Source: Paenibacillus sp. SYP-B3998 | GTDB lineage: Bacteria > Bacillota > Bacilli > Paenibacillales > NBRC-103111 | Direction: 5' to 3' | NCBI RefSeq assembly: GCF_010820665.1 | Contig: NZ_JAAIKC010000001.1 | Coordinates: 1,635,516 to 1,699,515, forward strand | DNA: 64,000 bases | In this document: piece by piece, positions 1 through 8,768 of the stretch | Layout of the letters: every line of letters starts with the position of its first letter | Numbering within the stretch: the first letter of the stretch is position 1 | Notes under the pieces: model-generated | Seen by the model: only the letters and a program-made list of their open reading frames with translations | What the model was told of the DNA's origin: nothing | Databases searched by the model: none | Made by a program: the position numbers and the translations under genes

Positions 1-2
1 CG

Positions 3-128
3 GGTCAGATAAAATCGGTCATAGATAGATGCTATACGCTGGAACAAATTCCTGAGGCTCACAGATATGTGGAAAAAGGGCGCAAAAAAGGTAATGTAGT
101 CATCACGGTGGAACCCCATGGGTGGTAG
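3..128 (+). CDS. Zinc-type alcohol dehydrogenase (MDR family), C-terminal end
   Basis: An open frame enters from the left edge and stops at 126-128. The visible 41 residues contain [20 protein letters not shown], the usual last helix and strand of medium-chain NAD(P)-dependent dehydrogenases. The Zn-binding and cofactor-binding parts lie outside the window, so substrate and Zn content are unknown. A hairpin terminator follows within 20 bases, so this is the last gene of its unit. The family call rests on the C-terminal signature only. Confidence 0.65.
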   Translation, partial: GQIKSVIDRCYTLEQIPEAHRYVEKGRKKGNVVITVEPHGW

Positions 129-146
129 TGCGGAGAAATGGCGAGA

Positions 147-168
147 AAACGGCAGAGATGCCGTTTTT
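147..168 (+). terminator. Rho-independent terminator
   Basis: AACGGCA and TGCCGTT arms around a GAGA loop, followed by a run of T. It ends the dehydrogenase gene. Confidence 0.8.
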
Positions 169-266
169 TTCATTTATTTGTCCATTTCAAATGACGTTTC
201 AAAACATGGAGGTCCCATACATATGTTCTTGACCTCCGACATGTAGCAATGACTATGACTGGATAA

Positions 267-839
267 TTCGAGGCAAAACAACGCGCTGATAAGCAAGCAC
301 GTAAGCAGTTGCGGCGTAATGTACAAGTCGTTTTTCAGGATTGTTACTCAGCAGTAAATCCACGATTTTCAATCAAACATATTATCTCAGAGCCACTTCG
401 AAATTATGAACGTTTGTCTCCGCAGGAAGAGATTCGTAAAGTATCGGAACTGCTTGAAGTTGTCGGTCTCCGTTCTGACGATATGAATAAGAAGCCTCAA
501 CAACTGAGCGGCGGTCAGCTGCAACGGGTTAATATCGCTAGAGCTATTGCGCTAGAGCCGAAGCTAATTGTGTTGGATGAACCGGTAAGTAGTCTAGATA
601 TGGTTGTTCAGAAACAAATTCTGCTCCATCTCAAGGATTTGAAAGAGAAGAAAGGTCTATCCTATCTGTTTATTTCACATGATGTATTGCCTGTCAGTTT
701 ACTGGCCGATCAAGTGGCTATTCTTGACGAAGGCCAGATTGTAGAGAAGATGGAAGTTTCTCAAATGCTTTCATGTTCGCATCCTGCTTCCCGTCGTCTT
801 ATGGGGGACATGATATTACAAAAGAAATTAATAACGTAA
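267..839 (+). pseudogene. Oligopeptide/nickel ABC transporter ATPase (NikE/OppF-like), 5'-truncated
   Basis: The frame is open only from about 267 (stop just upstream) to 839. It contains the Q-loop region (VVFQDCYSAVNP), the ABC signature LSGGQLQRVNIARA, Walker B LIVLDEP and the H-loop ISHD. The Walker A P-loop and the first ~60 residues normal for this family are missing, and no good start codon or ribosome site is present. The product could not bind ATP in the normal way, so this is a remnant. No permease or binding protein genes lie beside it. Neighbouring DNA is otherwise gene-poor, which fits a decayed or rearranged locus. Confidence 0.75.
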
Positions 840-1191
840 TAATGGATAGGAATACAAAAGCTGAGGAAGTATTCATTCACCTAAATCCATGGTACGAGAA
901 ATCGGTGATTGGCAAGTGATGACTATCCATCGGAAATCAAATGTTTAATATCGGGGCTGCCATGTGGTAGCCTTTTTTCACGTTGAAGGGATGAGCGGGG
1001 GAGGTAGAGCCTGCCATCACACGAAACCAGTATTTATCTCGTTAAATTGCAGGTAAACGGATAAAGACGGACTATACGGGTAAGGGGTGCTATCTGTTAT
1101 TTCGAATACACTTCGCCACTTGTGTTGGTGCCTATGTCAAACACCTATAAACATTCATAGTGTGTAGTAAACTGGGTAAAGGAGTTATTAA
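840..1191. other. Intergenic stretch, no gene recognised
   Basis: No convincing frame. A short hairpin with a T run sits at 955-980 and would end transcription from the ABC remnant. The ribosome site of the next gene is at about 1178-1184. Confidence 0.5.
955..980 (+). terminator. Probable terminator
   Basis: GGCTGCC / GGTAGCC arms around ATGT, then TTTTTT. One mismatched pair in the stem. Confidence 0.55.
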
Positions 1192-1581
1192 ATGAAAAAG
1201 ATACCTGTTACTGGGCTTGTATTTCACTCAAACGACTCATTATCAGATCATTCGCATGGATTGTATATTACTTCTTGGGATGGCATGCCCTACCCACACC
1301 AGCACATGTTTTCGGGCACCACGTCAATTAATAATGGGCATGTACATGAATACATTGGCGTTACTGAACCAGCCCCGACAGGTGTCCCTCACTTTCATCG
1401 TTACCATACGGTTACTTCCATGAATGACGGTCACACTCACATTATTGATGGGGTAACAGGTCCAGCAATTGATCTTCCCATAGGAGGGCATGTTCATTAT
1501 TTTGAAGGATATTCAACTGTAAATGGTATGCATCCACATTCTCATCATTACAAAGGAAACACAGGAAATGAGGTTGGTTAA
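1192..1581 (+). CDS. YmaF-like histidine-rich protein
   Basis: 129 residues, preceded by AAAGGAG at good spacing. The protein is built of imperfect repeats of about 25-30 residues, each holding paired histidines (DHSHG, HQHMF, HVHEY, HFHRY, HTHI, HVHYF, HPHSHHY) with intervening G-x-T turns, the pattern of the YmaF family of Bacillales. No signal peptide or membrane segment is seen. The dense histidines suggest metal binding, but that is inference; the function of YmaF is not established. It stands alone, with a terminator-like hairpin about 120 bases downstream. Confidence 0.7.
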   Translation: MKKIPVTGLVFHSNDSLSDHSHGLYITSWDGMPYPHQHMFSGTTSINNGHVHEYIGVTEPAPTGVPHFHRYHTVTSMNDGHTHIIDGVTGPAIDLPIGGHVHYFEGYSTVNGMHPHSHHYKGNTGNEVG

Positions 1582-1702
1582 GCATACATTGGCTTTTATG
1601 CTGTATTCATTTGTAGAATGATGAAAAAACCGATTTGCAAGAATTGTTAACTTATAGCAGGTGAAAGGAGAGGCACTAAAATTCTCTTCCTAGTAACTGG
1701 TG

Positions 1703-1734
1703 AACTGTCGAGAGCAATCTCGGCAGTTGTTTTT
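1703..1734 (+). terminator. Terminator downstream of the YmaF-like gene
   Basis: AACTGTCGAGA and TCTCGGCAGTT arms with a GCAA loop, then GTTTTTA. One mismatched pair. Confidence 0.65.
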
Positions 1735-1894
1735 ACCTTCATATTCCATTAAATTACAATATAAAATAGCTAATTCACTGCGCGAGGTGTTCTATACTCT
1801 CAAAATAGGCTTTTATAAACTGGCATTTGTCCACGCATTTCAAATGCCATTGAAATATAATAAACCATCTGATAGCAGAAGGGAGCGAGATGGA

Positions 1895-2005
1895 ATGGGT
1901 TATGCTGCAGGAGGTTGTTATAGCGGTGGTTTGGGTACAAGTACGGCTGTTGTCTTGGTTCTCTTCATTCTTTTGGTTATTATTACCAGCACATTTGTGT
2001 GGTAA
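1895..2005 (+). CDS. YjcZ-family small sporulation peptide (copy 1)
   Basis: 36 residues starting MGYAAGGCYSGG and ending in a hydrophobic helix (VVLVLFILLVIIT). This Gly/Tyr-rich head plus a single C-terminal membrane helix is the hallmark of YjcZ/SscA-type peptides of Bacillales, found in spore coats or forespore membranes. The start is set by AGAAGGGAG upstream and by similarity to the second copy at 2144. Too short for most gene finders. Role in the spore is inferred from the family. Confidence 0.8.
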   Translation: MGYAAGGCYSGGLGTSTAVVLVLFILLVIITSTFVW

Positions 2006-2143
2006 TTCGTAACACACCTCAAGCTTTTTAAGAGAAAGCAACAATCGGAGGCTATTGGAGCGCCAATCAACAAAAATTGGCTAAAATCTCTCATGGACTC
2101 ACATGTATACCTGATGAAATTACGATGAAAGGAGTGACTGAAT

Positions 2144-2257
2144 ATGGGTTATCCAACAGTAGCAACAGCAGGAGGCTATAGCGGCGGTACTAGTTCAGCA
2201 GCTGTATTGGTTCTCTTTATTTTATTGGTTATTATTACAATGACTTTTGCAATATGA
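2144..2257 (+). CDS. YjcZ-family small sporulation peptide (copy 2)
   Basis: 37 residues, MGYPTVATAGGYSGG head then an AAVLVLFILLVIITMTF helix, behind an AAAGGAGTGA ribosome site. It is a tandem paralogue of the gene at 1895: the membrane helix is nearly identical while the head differs and lacks the cysteine of copy 1. A strong terminator follows at once, so it ends a small spore-peptide cluster. Confidence 0.85.
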   Translation: MGYPTVATAGGYSGGTSSAAVLVLFILLVIITMTFAI

Positions 2258-2285
2258 TACGCAGCAATAGGTAATATATTATATT

Positions 2286-2317
2286 GAGATCCACAGCACG
2301 TTGCTGTGGATCTCTTT
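2286..2317 (+). terminator. Strong rho-independent terminator
   Basis: Perfect 13-bp stem GAGATCCACAGCA / TGCTGTGGATCTC around CGT, then TTT. Confidence 0.85.
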
Positions 2318-2486
2318 CTGTGATTGGAACGTATCTTAGGATGAGCTTTTGGGAAACTTTTCAAAGTTTCAATGTACCAAAGGGAAGATCGGCTAAGTCG
2401 GCTCGAGCAACTTTGCGAGACGTGATCTGGTGAAAGCGTAATATGAAGCTAAGCCCGTGATCTTCTTGGTTTTGTCATGATTGGGG

Positions 2487-2590
2487 GATTGTAAGAAGAC
2501 AAGAAAATATATCATTTGCCAAGCATGTGATTAAGCCCTTTATCATTGGAAGAAAAAATTGGCTATTTGCAAACACGTCACGAGGGGCTT
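2487..2590 (+). pseudogene. IS66-family transposase (TnpC) fragment
   Basis: Reading + at 2524-2589 gives HVIKPFIIGRKNWLFANTS followed by RGA, the conserved C-terminal block of IS66 transposases after the catalytic region. Sequence on either side no longer matches in any one frame. Only a scar of the element remains; no inverted repeats were found. The open frame on the opposite strand here is its antisense shadow. Confidence 0.65.
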
Positions 2591-3002
2591 GTAGTACAGA
2601 CTGGAGCGATTTAGGCTTAGCAGCTCCACTTGTACGAGGATAGAGTGTTCGGAGTAATCTCATTTCAACAAGACCATTTAATTTGACGGTAGAGCGCAGG
2701 ATGGATACACCGATCGATGTCATTTTCGGAGCATGGACGAAGCAATTTGATCTTTGATTTCGGCAGCAGGGAGCGTAATAATGTGACTTATTGCCCCAAA
2801 TTTTAGAGAGGACAAGAACATTATCTCTTGCCCGATATAGTCATGGTAAATACAAAAAGGTTGCTTCTCAAGGCATCCCTTCGCTCAGCTAACGGGAATG
2901 TTATGCGTGTTGTGTTTACGATTGTAAGAACCATATGATATCATGAATTGATGGGATAAATTCCCATATAGTGGATAGCCCACTTATTTTACCTGGAGCT
3001 GA
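2591..3002. other. Gene-poor stretch with one dispersed repeat
   Basis: No frame with protein-like composition was found. The segment 2811-2835 (GACAAGAACATTATC core) recurs at 13.67 and 58.22 kb and may be a relic transposon end. Confidence 0.4.
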
Positions 3003-3263
3003 GCTGTCGTTATCATCGTAAATGAATAATGAAATAATGTTACAACACAGACAGGATGGACGGTGGGGTTTACCTGGTTGACTAATGGATTTAGGGGAAT
3101 CTCAAGCTGAAACTGCTGTAGGGAAGTTTTTGAGGAAATGGGATTATGATTAACAATAAGGAACTTGAAGTTATTGGATATTCTTTCTGAACGAGATTAT
3201 TTTTATAAAATAGCTAACGGTGACGAGTTTTACTCGGTTACAGCATATACCTAAAGGCAAGTA
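3003..3263 (+). pseudogene. NUDIX hydrolase, decayed
   Basis: Pieces in different frames rebuild a NUDIX domain: an N-terminal strand (VVIIVNE), then MLQHRQDGRWGLPG interrupted by TGA where Gly is expected, then LMDLGESQAETAV of the Nudix box, and after frameshifts NNKELEVIG and ERDYFYKIANGDEFYSVTAY. At least one in-frame stop and three frame changes are needed. The helix carrying the Mg-binding glutamates is scrambled, so no activity is expected. Confidence 0.75.
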
Positions 3264-3312
3264 AAATTTTATTCGAATCTGCGGAGTGCATTTTCAAGGA
3301 AAGGAGGATACC

Positions 3313-3993
3313 ATGCAGCCGATTCAAGTTTTCGTGTGCGATGATGATCCGTTATTTCGTGAGTTAATCGTCGATTATTTGTCTCGTGAGCCCGACCTGT
3401 TTATATCCGGATCAGCCGCCTATAAGGACCAACTGCTCAAAGCAATTGAAGAAACCTCTATTGACATCTTGCTCCTAGACATCAATTTGACGGGAAAAAA
3501 TTATGACGGACTGGAAGTTGCCATCGAATTACAATCAACGGAGCCTGACCTGAAGATTATCGTTCTCTCCTCACTGGATGATGAGGAGGTCATGACTCAT
3601 GCCATCGCATACGGACGTGTTAGCAATTATATTACAAAGGCACATTACCGAGATATACCGGATGCCATTCGTGGCATTGCAGCAGGTAAGGGAAACCTGC
3701 ATCACTCTTCTGCTGGCAAATTAATGAGACGGGTGGCTTCTTCCTATGAAGAGGAGCTTAAAAGGAAATTAACCCCGCTCCAAAAAGAGATTTTACGCTA
3801 TCTTCAACAAGGCAAAAGCAGTAGCCAAATTGCGGAACTCTTGTTCTACAATGAACAGTCCGTAAACAACGAGCTATGCAAGATTACCAAGCTAATCAAA
3901 GGTAAGTTCCCCTATTTGGAGTGGCTTCGAATCAAAAAACACAATCGCCAACACCTCTTGGAGATAACGATTCAGCTGCGGTTGTTGGAATAG
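3313..3993 (+). CDS. NarL/LuxR-type response regulator
   Basis: 226 residues with AGGAGG just before the ATG. The N-terminal receiver domain has the acidic pair (CDDDP), phospho-acceptor Asp in LLLDINL, and LSS / TKA switch residues. The C-terminal ~70 residues hold a LuxR-like helix-turn-helix (LTPLQKEILRYLQQGKSSSQIAELL). A cytoplasmic DNA-binding regulator activated by a histidine kinase. The kinase gene at 4893 is 0.9 kb away with a reversed gene between, so pairing is possible but not proven. It ends in a strong terminator. Confidence 0.85.
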   Translation: MQPIQVFVCDDDPLFRELIVDYLSREPDLFISGSAAYKDQLLKAIEETSIDILLLDINLTGKNYDGLEVAIELQSTEPDLKIIVLSSLDDEEVMTHAIAYGRVSNYITKAHYRDIPDAIRGIAAGKGNLHHSSAGKLMRRVASSYEEELKRKLTPLQKEILRYLQQGKSSSQIAELLFYNEQSVNNELCKITKLIKGKFPYLEWLRIKKHNRQHLLEITIQLRLLE

Positions 3994-4032
3994 AGAAATA
4001 AACCAGACGCAAAACGTCCGGTTTATTTCTCT
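3993..4032 (+). terminator. Terminator, probably bidirectional
   Basis: Long stem GAGAAATAAACC / GGTTTATTTCTC with GACG/CGTC inside, loop CAAAA. Confidence 0.75.
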
Positions 4033-4193
4033 AAACCAAGCCTGGAGGATCTGGCTGCGGATTGAAGGCAAGTAAGGCGGAAGGGGGTAATGTGATTCCC
4101 GGGGGATCGGGCTGTGGATTAAATGATGGCGAAAGCATGACCCCTGCAGCAGCAACTAGTAAGGTACACAGAAAAGTGATTTTTTTCATCGGG

Positions 4194-4607
4194 TTAACCT
4201 ACAGGCTGAACGATGACTGTATAATAGCCCCACATTCCAGTACTATTTGTAATTTTCACAGTTACCGTTGTTTTGGCCCCGTCAGATCTGAACAAGATTT
4301 TGGATCCGAAATTAGTAATTTGTGCATGAACGAATTGGCTCAATGGACCCGTGATTTGAATGGATTGCACATCATACTTAAAGTTTGTTGGCAAATCCTT
4401 TTCAACTGGACCGCTAGCACCTGGGTGCAGATACACCGTACCCAAGTTATGGATGTAAATGGGTGGCAACTGCCGGATCACCGTTGTTTGCGGAGTTGTG
4501 GACAAGAACTCCTTTGGCGAAGAAGTTTGGGCACTCGCCGCTACCGGTAAAGCCAAGATAGCAGAAGCTACAGCACCTAGTAAACCTAATTTGATTGTCT
4601 TATTCAT
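4194..4607 (-). CDS. Secreted protein of unknown function
   Basis: 137 residues from the ATG at 4607, set by GGAGG 10 bases upstream. Residues 1-26 are a classical signal peptide (MNKTIKLGLLGAVASAIL, cleaved after ASA). The mature part is Ser/Thr/Pro-rich at first, then looks all-beta (KTTVTVKITNSTGMWGYYTV), like a small Ig/CalX-type fold. No Cys and no anchor, so it is probably released. Not recognised as a named family. The frames on the opposite strand are shadows. Confidence 0.65.
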   Translation of the reverse strand: MNKTIKLGLLGAVASAILALPVAASAQTSSPKEFLSTTPQTTVIRQLPPIYIHNLGTVYLHPGASGPVEKDLPTNFKYDVQSIQITGPLSQFVHAQITNFGSKILFRSDGAKTTVTVKITNSTGMWGYYTVIVQPVG

Positions 4608-4892
4608 TATAAAACGCCTCCTGATTTTTTTCCCTTTGGGGGTTCTTTGCAACAAATTCATCATAAGCAATTTCCAAGAGGAAAAATATACTCATAAATC
4701 AGAGTATAAGAGTCAACGATCGATATGATAGGGAAGGGTTGGACGTGGCGCTTGACGGCGGCATCTAACCCAGTACCCCGAATTACTTTCGAATAAGTCG
4801 GAAATTCACCATTCCTTAGCGAACAAGATGGTTCTTGCGGAAAAGCTGTTTGATACGGAACAATAGGTCAGGTAGTTGAGGGTGGGAAATCA

Positions 4893-6245
4893 ATGATCAT
4901 TTCAGCCATTATTGATCTTTTATTCGCTGTACTGCTTTATTTTTACGGACGTAAACAGGAAGCGACGAAGTGGATGATATTATTTTTTATTTTCGCAGGT
5001 TTGGGCAGCCTTTCCGATGTAGTTGTTGAACCTGTTTGGCACAGCATTTTTTTCTTTTTACTCCAAGCATGTACCCCTTACGGATTCCTCATGTTCTCGA
5101 TCGTGTATTCCGTAACCACAACTCGACGAGTCAAAAATGCGCTCGCTTGCGCGCTTGTTCTGCCGATTATCATTACACTCCTTATTACTCCGATGAAGCA
5201 TGGCATTCAGATAGATTTTCTCATTTTGTTCTTCTGGGCGGTTCCCTATTATCTTATTGGATGTTTATTGGTTATTTATTCTTATAGAAGGGAAACAAAT
5301 TGGGTAAGAAGAAGAAATCGTCTTATTACAGTCTTTTTTGTTGTTCCTCCTGTCCTCGGTATTGTTGTGATAAACCATATGGAAAGAGCGATTCGTACAT
5401 TTGACGGATATGGGTACATCAGTATGTTCGTAGGGATGGCTTTTGTTATTTTTATTGTATCAGCGATCCGATTCGGGGCGCTTGGCGTGAGAATTAAATT
5501 TGAAAAGCAGTTGTACGATCAGACGATAAAAGGGATTGTATCGGGTGCGGCAATGCTTAATCATGCGATGAAAAATCACATTACCAACATTGATATGCTG
5601 ACGGGCCGAATGAAGGAAAACATACAATTCCGACGACATGAACAAGCGGAGCAAGACATTGCGCATATCCAGGCGGAGACGAGACAAATGATGTACATGG
5701 TAAATCGGATCAAGAAGCATATCGAAGATATAGAGATTGTAGAAGGCCCCGTCAACTTGACCGATATTGTGGCTCAGGCGATTCAATCCAATCACTATTT
5801 GCTTGACGATAAAGGAATTTCCGTTGTTACAGATTATACCCCAACTTACCATTTGATGTGCGATAAGCTTCACATGCAGGAAGTGTTCGCTAACTTGATT
5901 CGCAATGCGATCGATGCTGTGGAATCTGAAAACGGAACGATTGGGATAAGAATTCACGAGAACAAGAAAGATATTTTGATTGAGTTCTCCAACAATGGAA
6001 AGGGAATTGATAAGGAGACTGCCGGCCAGCTATTCGAGCCGTTCTTTACCACTAAACAGCAGGAGGATAATTTCGGGCTGGGGCTGACTTATTGTTATCT
6101 GATCCTGCAGAAGCATGGTGGAAGTATTGAAGTAGTAAGCGAACAGACCGGCGTGACTTTCACCATTCATTTGCCGAAAAGTCGCAAAATACTATGTAAT
6201 AACAGCTTAGATATAGGTCAAAGAGATCAAAAACATTCTATATAA
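4893..6245 (+). CDS. Membrane sensor histidine kinase
   Basis: 450 residues. Residues 1-200 make about seven membrane helices with little outside the membrane (7TM-type sensor). A dimerisation helix follows with HAMKNHITNIDML holding the likely phospho-His, then an HATPase domain: N-box NLIRNAIDAVE, G1 SNNGKGID, F-box FEPFFTTK, G2 GLGLTYC. All catalytic boxes are intact. It phosphorylates a response regulator on an unknown membrane or lipid signal; the NarL-type regulator at 3313 is the nearest candidate. Upstream GAGGGTGGG is a weak ribosome site. It is transcribed alone and ends at a hairpin. Confidence 0.85.
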   Translation: MIISAIIDLLFAVLLYFYGRKQEATKWMILFFIFAGLGSLSDVVVEPVWHSIFFFLLQACTPYGFLMFSIVYSVTTTRRVKNALACALVLPIIITLLITPMKHGIQIDFLILFFWAVPYYLIGCLLVIYSYRRETNWVRRRNRLITVFFVVPPVLGIVVINHMERAIRTFDGYGYISMFVGMAFVIFIVSAIRFGALGVRIKFEKQLYDQTIKGIVSGAAMLNHAMKNHITNIDMLTGRMKENIQFRRHEQAEQDIAHIQAETRQMMYMVNRIKKHIEDIEIVEGPVNLTDIVAQAIQSNHYLLDDKGISVVTDYTPTYHLMCDKLHMQEVFANLIRNAIDAVESENGTIGIRIHENKKDILIEFSNNGKGIDKETAGQLFEPFFTTKQQEDNFGLGLTYCYLILQKHGGSIEVVSEQTGVTFTIHLPKSRKILCNNSLDIGQRDQKHSI

Positions 6246-6281
6246 AAGTCCGAAGTGGAGTAACCACTAGGACTTTTTTTG
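6245..6281 (+). terminator. Terminator of the kinase gene
   Basis: AAGTCC..AGTGG / CCACT.AGGACTT stem followed by seven T. Confidence 0.8.
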
Positions 6282-6396
6282 TTTATAAATCATTTCTAAT
6301 ATGAGCTGTCAATCATCATTATTTCAAGTATATTTCTGCGAGTAGAATTCGATTACGATAAGGATCGAACCAACCAAATGAGGGAGGTATACAATA

Positions 6397-7320
6397 ATGA
6401 ATGTGAATGGAAAGTTACACGAAATCACGAATATACCACTATTTATTTCCAGCTACTTAGCGAATCCCGCACATCCGAATCCGGCATCGTTCAAACCTAT
6501 GTCTGAGGCTCAGATATATCTGGGAACCGACTTTCCCGCGGGCTTTACAAACAGTTTTATACCGGGATTTTCCTTTCAAGCGAAAACCGATGCAACCGGC
6601 GCATTCACAATATTCGTACCAGATGGATTCCCTGCTACGATCAAGGCTTTCTTATTGGCAACGCATATGATCATGAAAGTGCTCCCGCCATTAAACGTTC
6701 CCATCTTTGCGCCGGTGTACCGGTCACAAACCTTCCAATTCAGTCAAATCAATTCCAAAGTGCAGGATATTTTTGTTATTCGAACGGAAGGAACGACGCA
6801 GCAAAGCTTCTCGCAAGCACAGATTAACGAAATGACTACCAACATCCGGCAACAAATGCATCTGGATAGTCTTTCCGCTTTTATTAACGACGGGTTTATC
6901 GGCATCACTGGTCAAGACCAAGGAGCAACACTCAAAGCTGACCTATTTCTAAGTCCGTTTACAGGACCAGATCTGAATAGTTTTATCAGCGAAAAGGTCG
7001 ATAATATCGATATCGATCTGCCCGGACCTGATTTTATCGTCGGACTCTTCGTAAGTAAGGACGAAATAGCGAAACAATTCCGGCAAGGCATTCATAATAT
7101 GATGCCTTCGTTGAACACACAAATTATAGACAGAATTCAAAAGGACTTCGGCATGTTGATCACCCAGCTTGAAAAGAGTACAAACAGCAAAGTGACTATG
7201 ACGTTCGAAAAACTGCGGTTCCCTGTAGTAGAAACCAGAATAATCGGTCCTTTCACCATAAAAACCCGAGCTATTGTACCAGATCTTTTCGTTGGCATAT
7301 CTCGAAAACTGTTCAGTTAG
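6397..7320 (+). CDS. Conserved-looking hypothetical protein, 307 aa
   Basis: Preceded by GAGGGAGGT at 7-8 bases, so clearly translated. Residues 35-130 look like a beta-sandwich of the kind seen in carboxypeptidase-regulatory or Ig-like domains (AKTDATGAFTIFVPDG turn). Residues 135-290 are predicted mixed helix/strand. No signal peptide, membrane helix or catalytic motif is visible, and no Cys. I do not recognise the family. It is flanked by terminators on both sides and so forms a single-gene unit. Confidence 0.6.
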   Translation: MNVNGKLHEITNIPLFISSYLANPAHPNPASFKPMSEAQIYLGTDFPAGFTNSFIPGFSFQAKTDATGAFTIFVPDGFPATIKAFLLATHMIMKVLPPLNVPIFAPVYRSQTFQFSQINSKVQDIFVIRTEGTTQQSFSQAQINEMTTNIRQQMHLDSLSAFINDGFIGITGQDQGATLKADLFLSPFTGPDLNSFISEKVDNIDIDLPGPDFIVGLFVSKDEIAKQFRQGIHNMMPSLNTQIIDRIQKDFGMLITQLEKSTNSKVTMTFEKLRFPVVETRIIGPFTIKTRAIVPDLFVGISRKLFS

Positions 7321-7393
7321 AAGTTTATTAGGATAGACGGCCAAAATCTTGTATGAGAAAATTGTTGAATCAAGAATTTTTATACCAAATCCC

Positions 7394-7432
7394 AAAAAAG
7401 CGCACACTCGTGATCGAGCGTGCGCTTTTTTT
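7394..7432 (+). terminator. Strong terminator, probably bidirectional
   Basis: AAAAAAGCGCACACTCG / CGAGCGTGCGCTTTTTT arms around TGAT, T run on either strand. Confidence 0.85.
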
Positions 7433-7992
7433 CCAGACAATGATGGATGATTTGTCATGTGCTCAATGGTTATAAACGAGACAAAAATGGAGGTTAAATC
7501 AATTGTATGAATGATACAAGTAGCCTTGTCATGGCCTATAACGATTGGCTCGAGGACACTTGGTTCGGCAAGCGTATAGATTTAAACATTCACAATCTTG
7601 GATATTACAAATCGTAGAACTCTTTCCAATGTTCTATTTATGTGAGGAACCTAAAAATGATTAAATCCCTCGACCAATTGGTTAAGGGATTTTGTTATTC
7701 TATTGCAAAAATCAAAGGTGGGGACAATTAGTCATTAGTGAAAGTTTACGTTAGTGCTTAGCCTAGGTAAATGCCGTGTGCAACCAAGGTGCTTCATCAT
7801 AGACTGTTGTTGTGAGCCAAAAATCACAAAAAATGTAGATAAGTGAGATCCTACCTCTTACCAATGGAAGCACTTGAGAAAAAGAAGAAAGGCTCTAATC
7901 CGTATTAATCTAGTCGGGATTAAGAGTGCGCCTCTCTGGTTTCAAAAGAAATGAAAAAGGTAATTCAACAAATGAACAAAGGAGAGAGATGA
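7433..7992. other. Gene-poor stretch with one possible 36-aa frame
   Basis: A 36-codon frame (7507-7617, + strand, starts MNDTSSLVMAYNDWL) has no good ribosome site and may be a remnant. A hairpin with AAATCCCT / AGGGATTTT arms lies at 7662-7695. Nothing else recognised. Confidence 0.4.
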
Positions 7993-8250
7993 ATGTCTAA
8001 AGAATTCCATTTAACTACAGCTCGAAGAGTGCCTTTGAATACACAAAAAAGGATAAAAAATATTTCCCCTGGTTTGATTGGTAGAGTTGTTGTTGTTCGA
8101 ACACTATTTAATACTTTTACAGGATGTTTATTAAGTGTTGGGCGAAACACTATCCGTTTACGGATTTTTAGCGGGATTGACAGATTATTTATAACGATTC
8201 GAATTCCAATTGGCATCATCATTGATATTTTCCGTTTTCCATGCCCGTGA
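7993..8250 (+). CDS. Small basic hypothetical protein, 85 aa
   Basis: ATG preceded by GGAGAGAG at good spacing; a terminator follows within 25 bases, so the unit looks complete. The N-terminal 30 residues are basic and polar; the C-terminal half alternates hydrophobic and Arg residues (RLRIFSGIDRLFITIRIPIG) rather than forming a clear membrane helix. Family unknown. Could be a spore-associated protein, but that is only a guess from its size and setting. Confidence 0.5.
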   Translation: MSKEFHLTTARRVPLNTQKRIKNISPGLIGRVVVVRTLFNTFTGCLLSVGRNTIRLRIFSGIDRLFITIRIPIGIIIDIFRFPCP

Positions 8251-8270
8251 CAAGGCAAATTTAAATCGAA

Positions 8271-8296
8271 AAAAGGAGCCAATGTGGCTCCTTTCC
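8271..8296 (+). terminator. Terminator
   Basis: AAAGGAGCC / GGCTCCTTT arms around AATGT. Confidence 0.75.
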
Positions 8297-8768
8297 CATT
8301 TCTAAGTTGAAAGCATACCATTCTGGTAGCAAGAACTTGTTAGCCACTGAAGGATTAAAGTGAATGTTCTACATACATTTTGTGACAATACATCAAAAAC
8401 TGAAATAATTGAAATACGGAAGGACCATCGAAAAAGAAGGGGTGATAAAAAAATATGAGGTTTGAACAATAAAAAGGCTCCTTGGCATGATGTTAAGGGG
8501 TTCCTGCTGCTGGCTAGCGACTGATCCAACACGTTAATATATCGGTATTTTATTTGAACTTGGATGGTTGAAGTCGTATAAAAGTGGATGGTTACTTAGC
8601 AGCTATAAATCGGTATGATGATATCAATTAGCAATGCTAGAAGTCGAAAATGGATGGACTACGAAAAACTGGGGCATAGGCTACAATTAAGTCCTCCCTA
8701 AGCTCAATCTAGTCTGTGGGTTTTTAAATTCAGTTCTTTGTTTGAATCAAAGGGGGATTCGTTTAGAA
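8297..8768. other. Gene-poor stretch upstream of the HemD-like gene
   Basis: No supported gene; frames here are short and lack ribosome sites. AAAGGGGGA at about 8750 serves the next gene. Confidence 0.4.

Noticed and set aside
1..128. T-box or other leader RNA at the left edge
   Set aside because: GGTGGAA-like text looked suggestive, but the region translates cleanly as a dehydrogenase C-terminus.
2475..2723. Minus-strand open frame of 82 codons
   Set aside because: It is the antisense of an IS66 transposase fragment that reads clearly on the + strand.
4062..4550. 162-codon + frame over the secreted-protein gene
   Set aside because: Runs antisense through a gene with signal peptide and ribosome site; no start signal of its own. 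Only its first part (GSGCGL repeats) was kept as a weak finding.
5460..5957. 165-codon minus frame inside the histidine kinase
   Set aside because: Shadow of a gene with complete catalytic boxes.
8302..8532. 76-codon minus frame
   Set aside because: No ribosome site, no protein-like motif, lies in AT-rich spacer.
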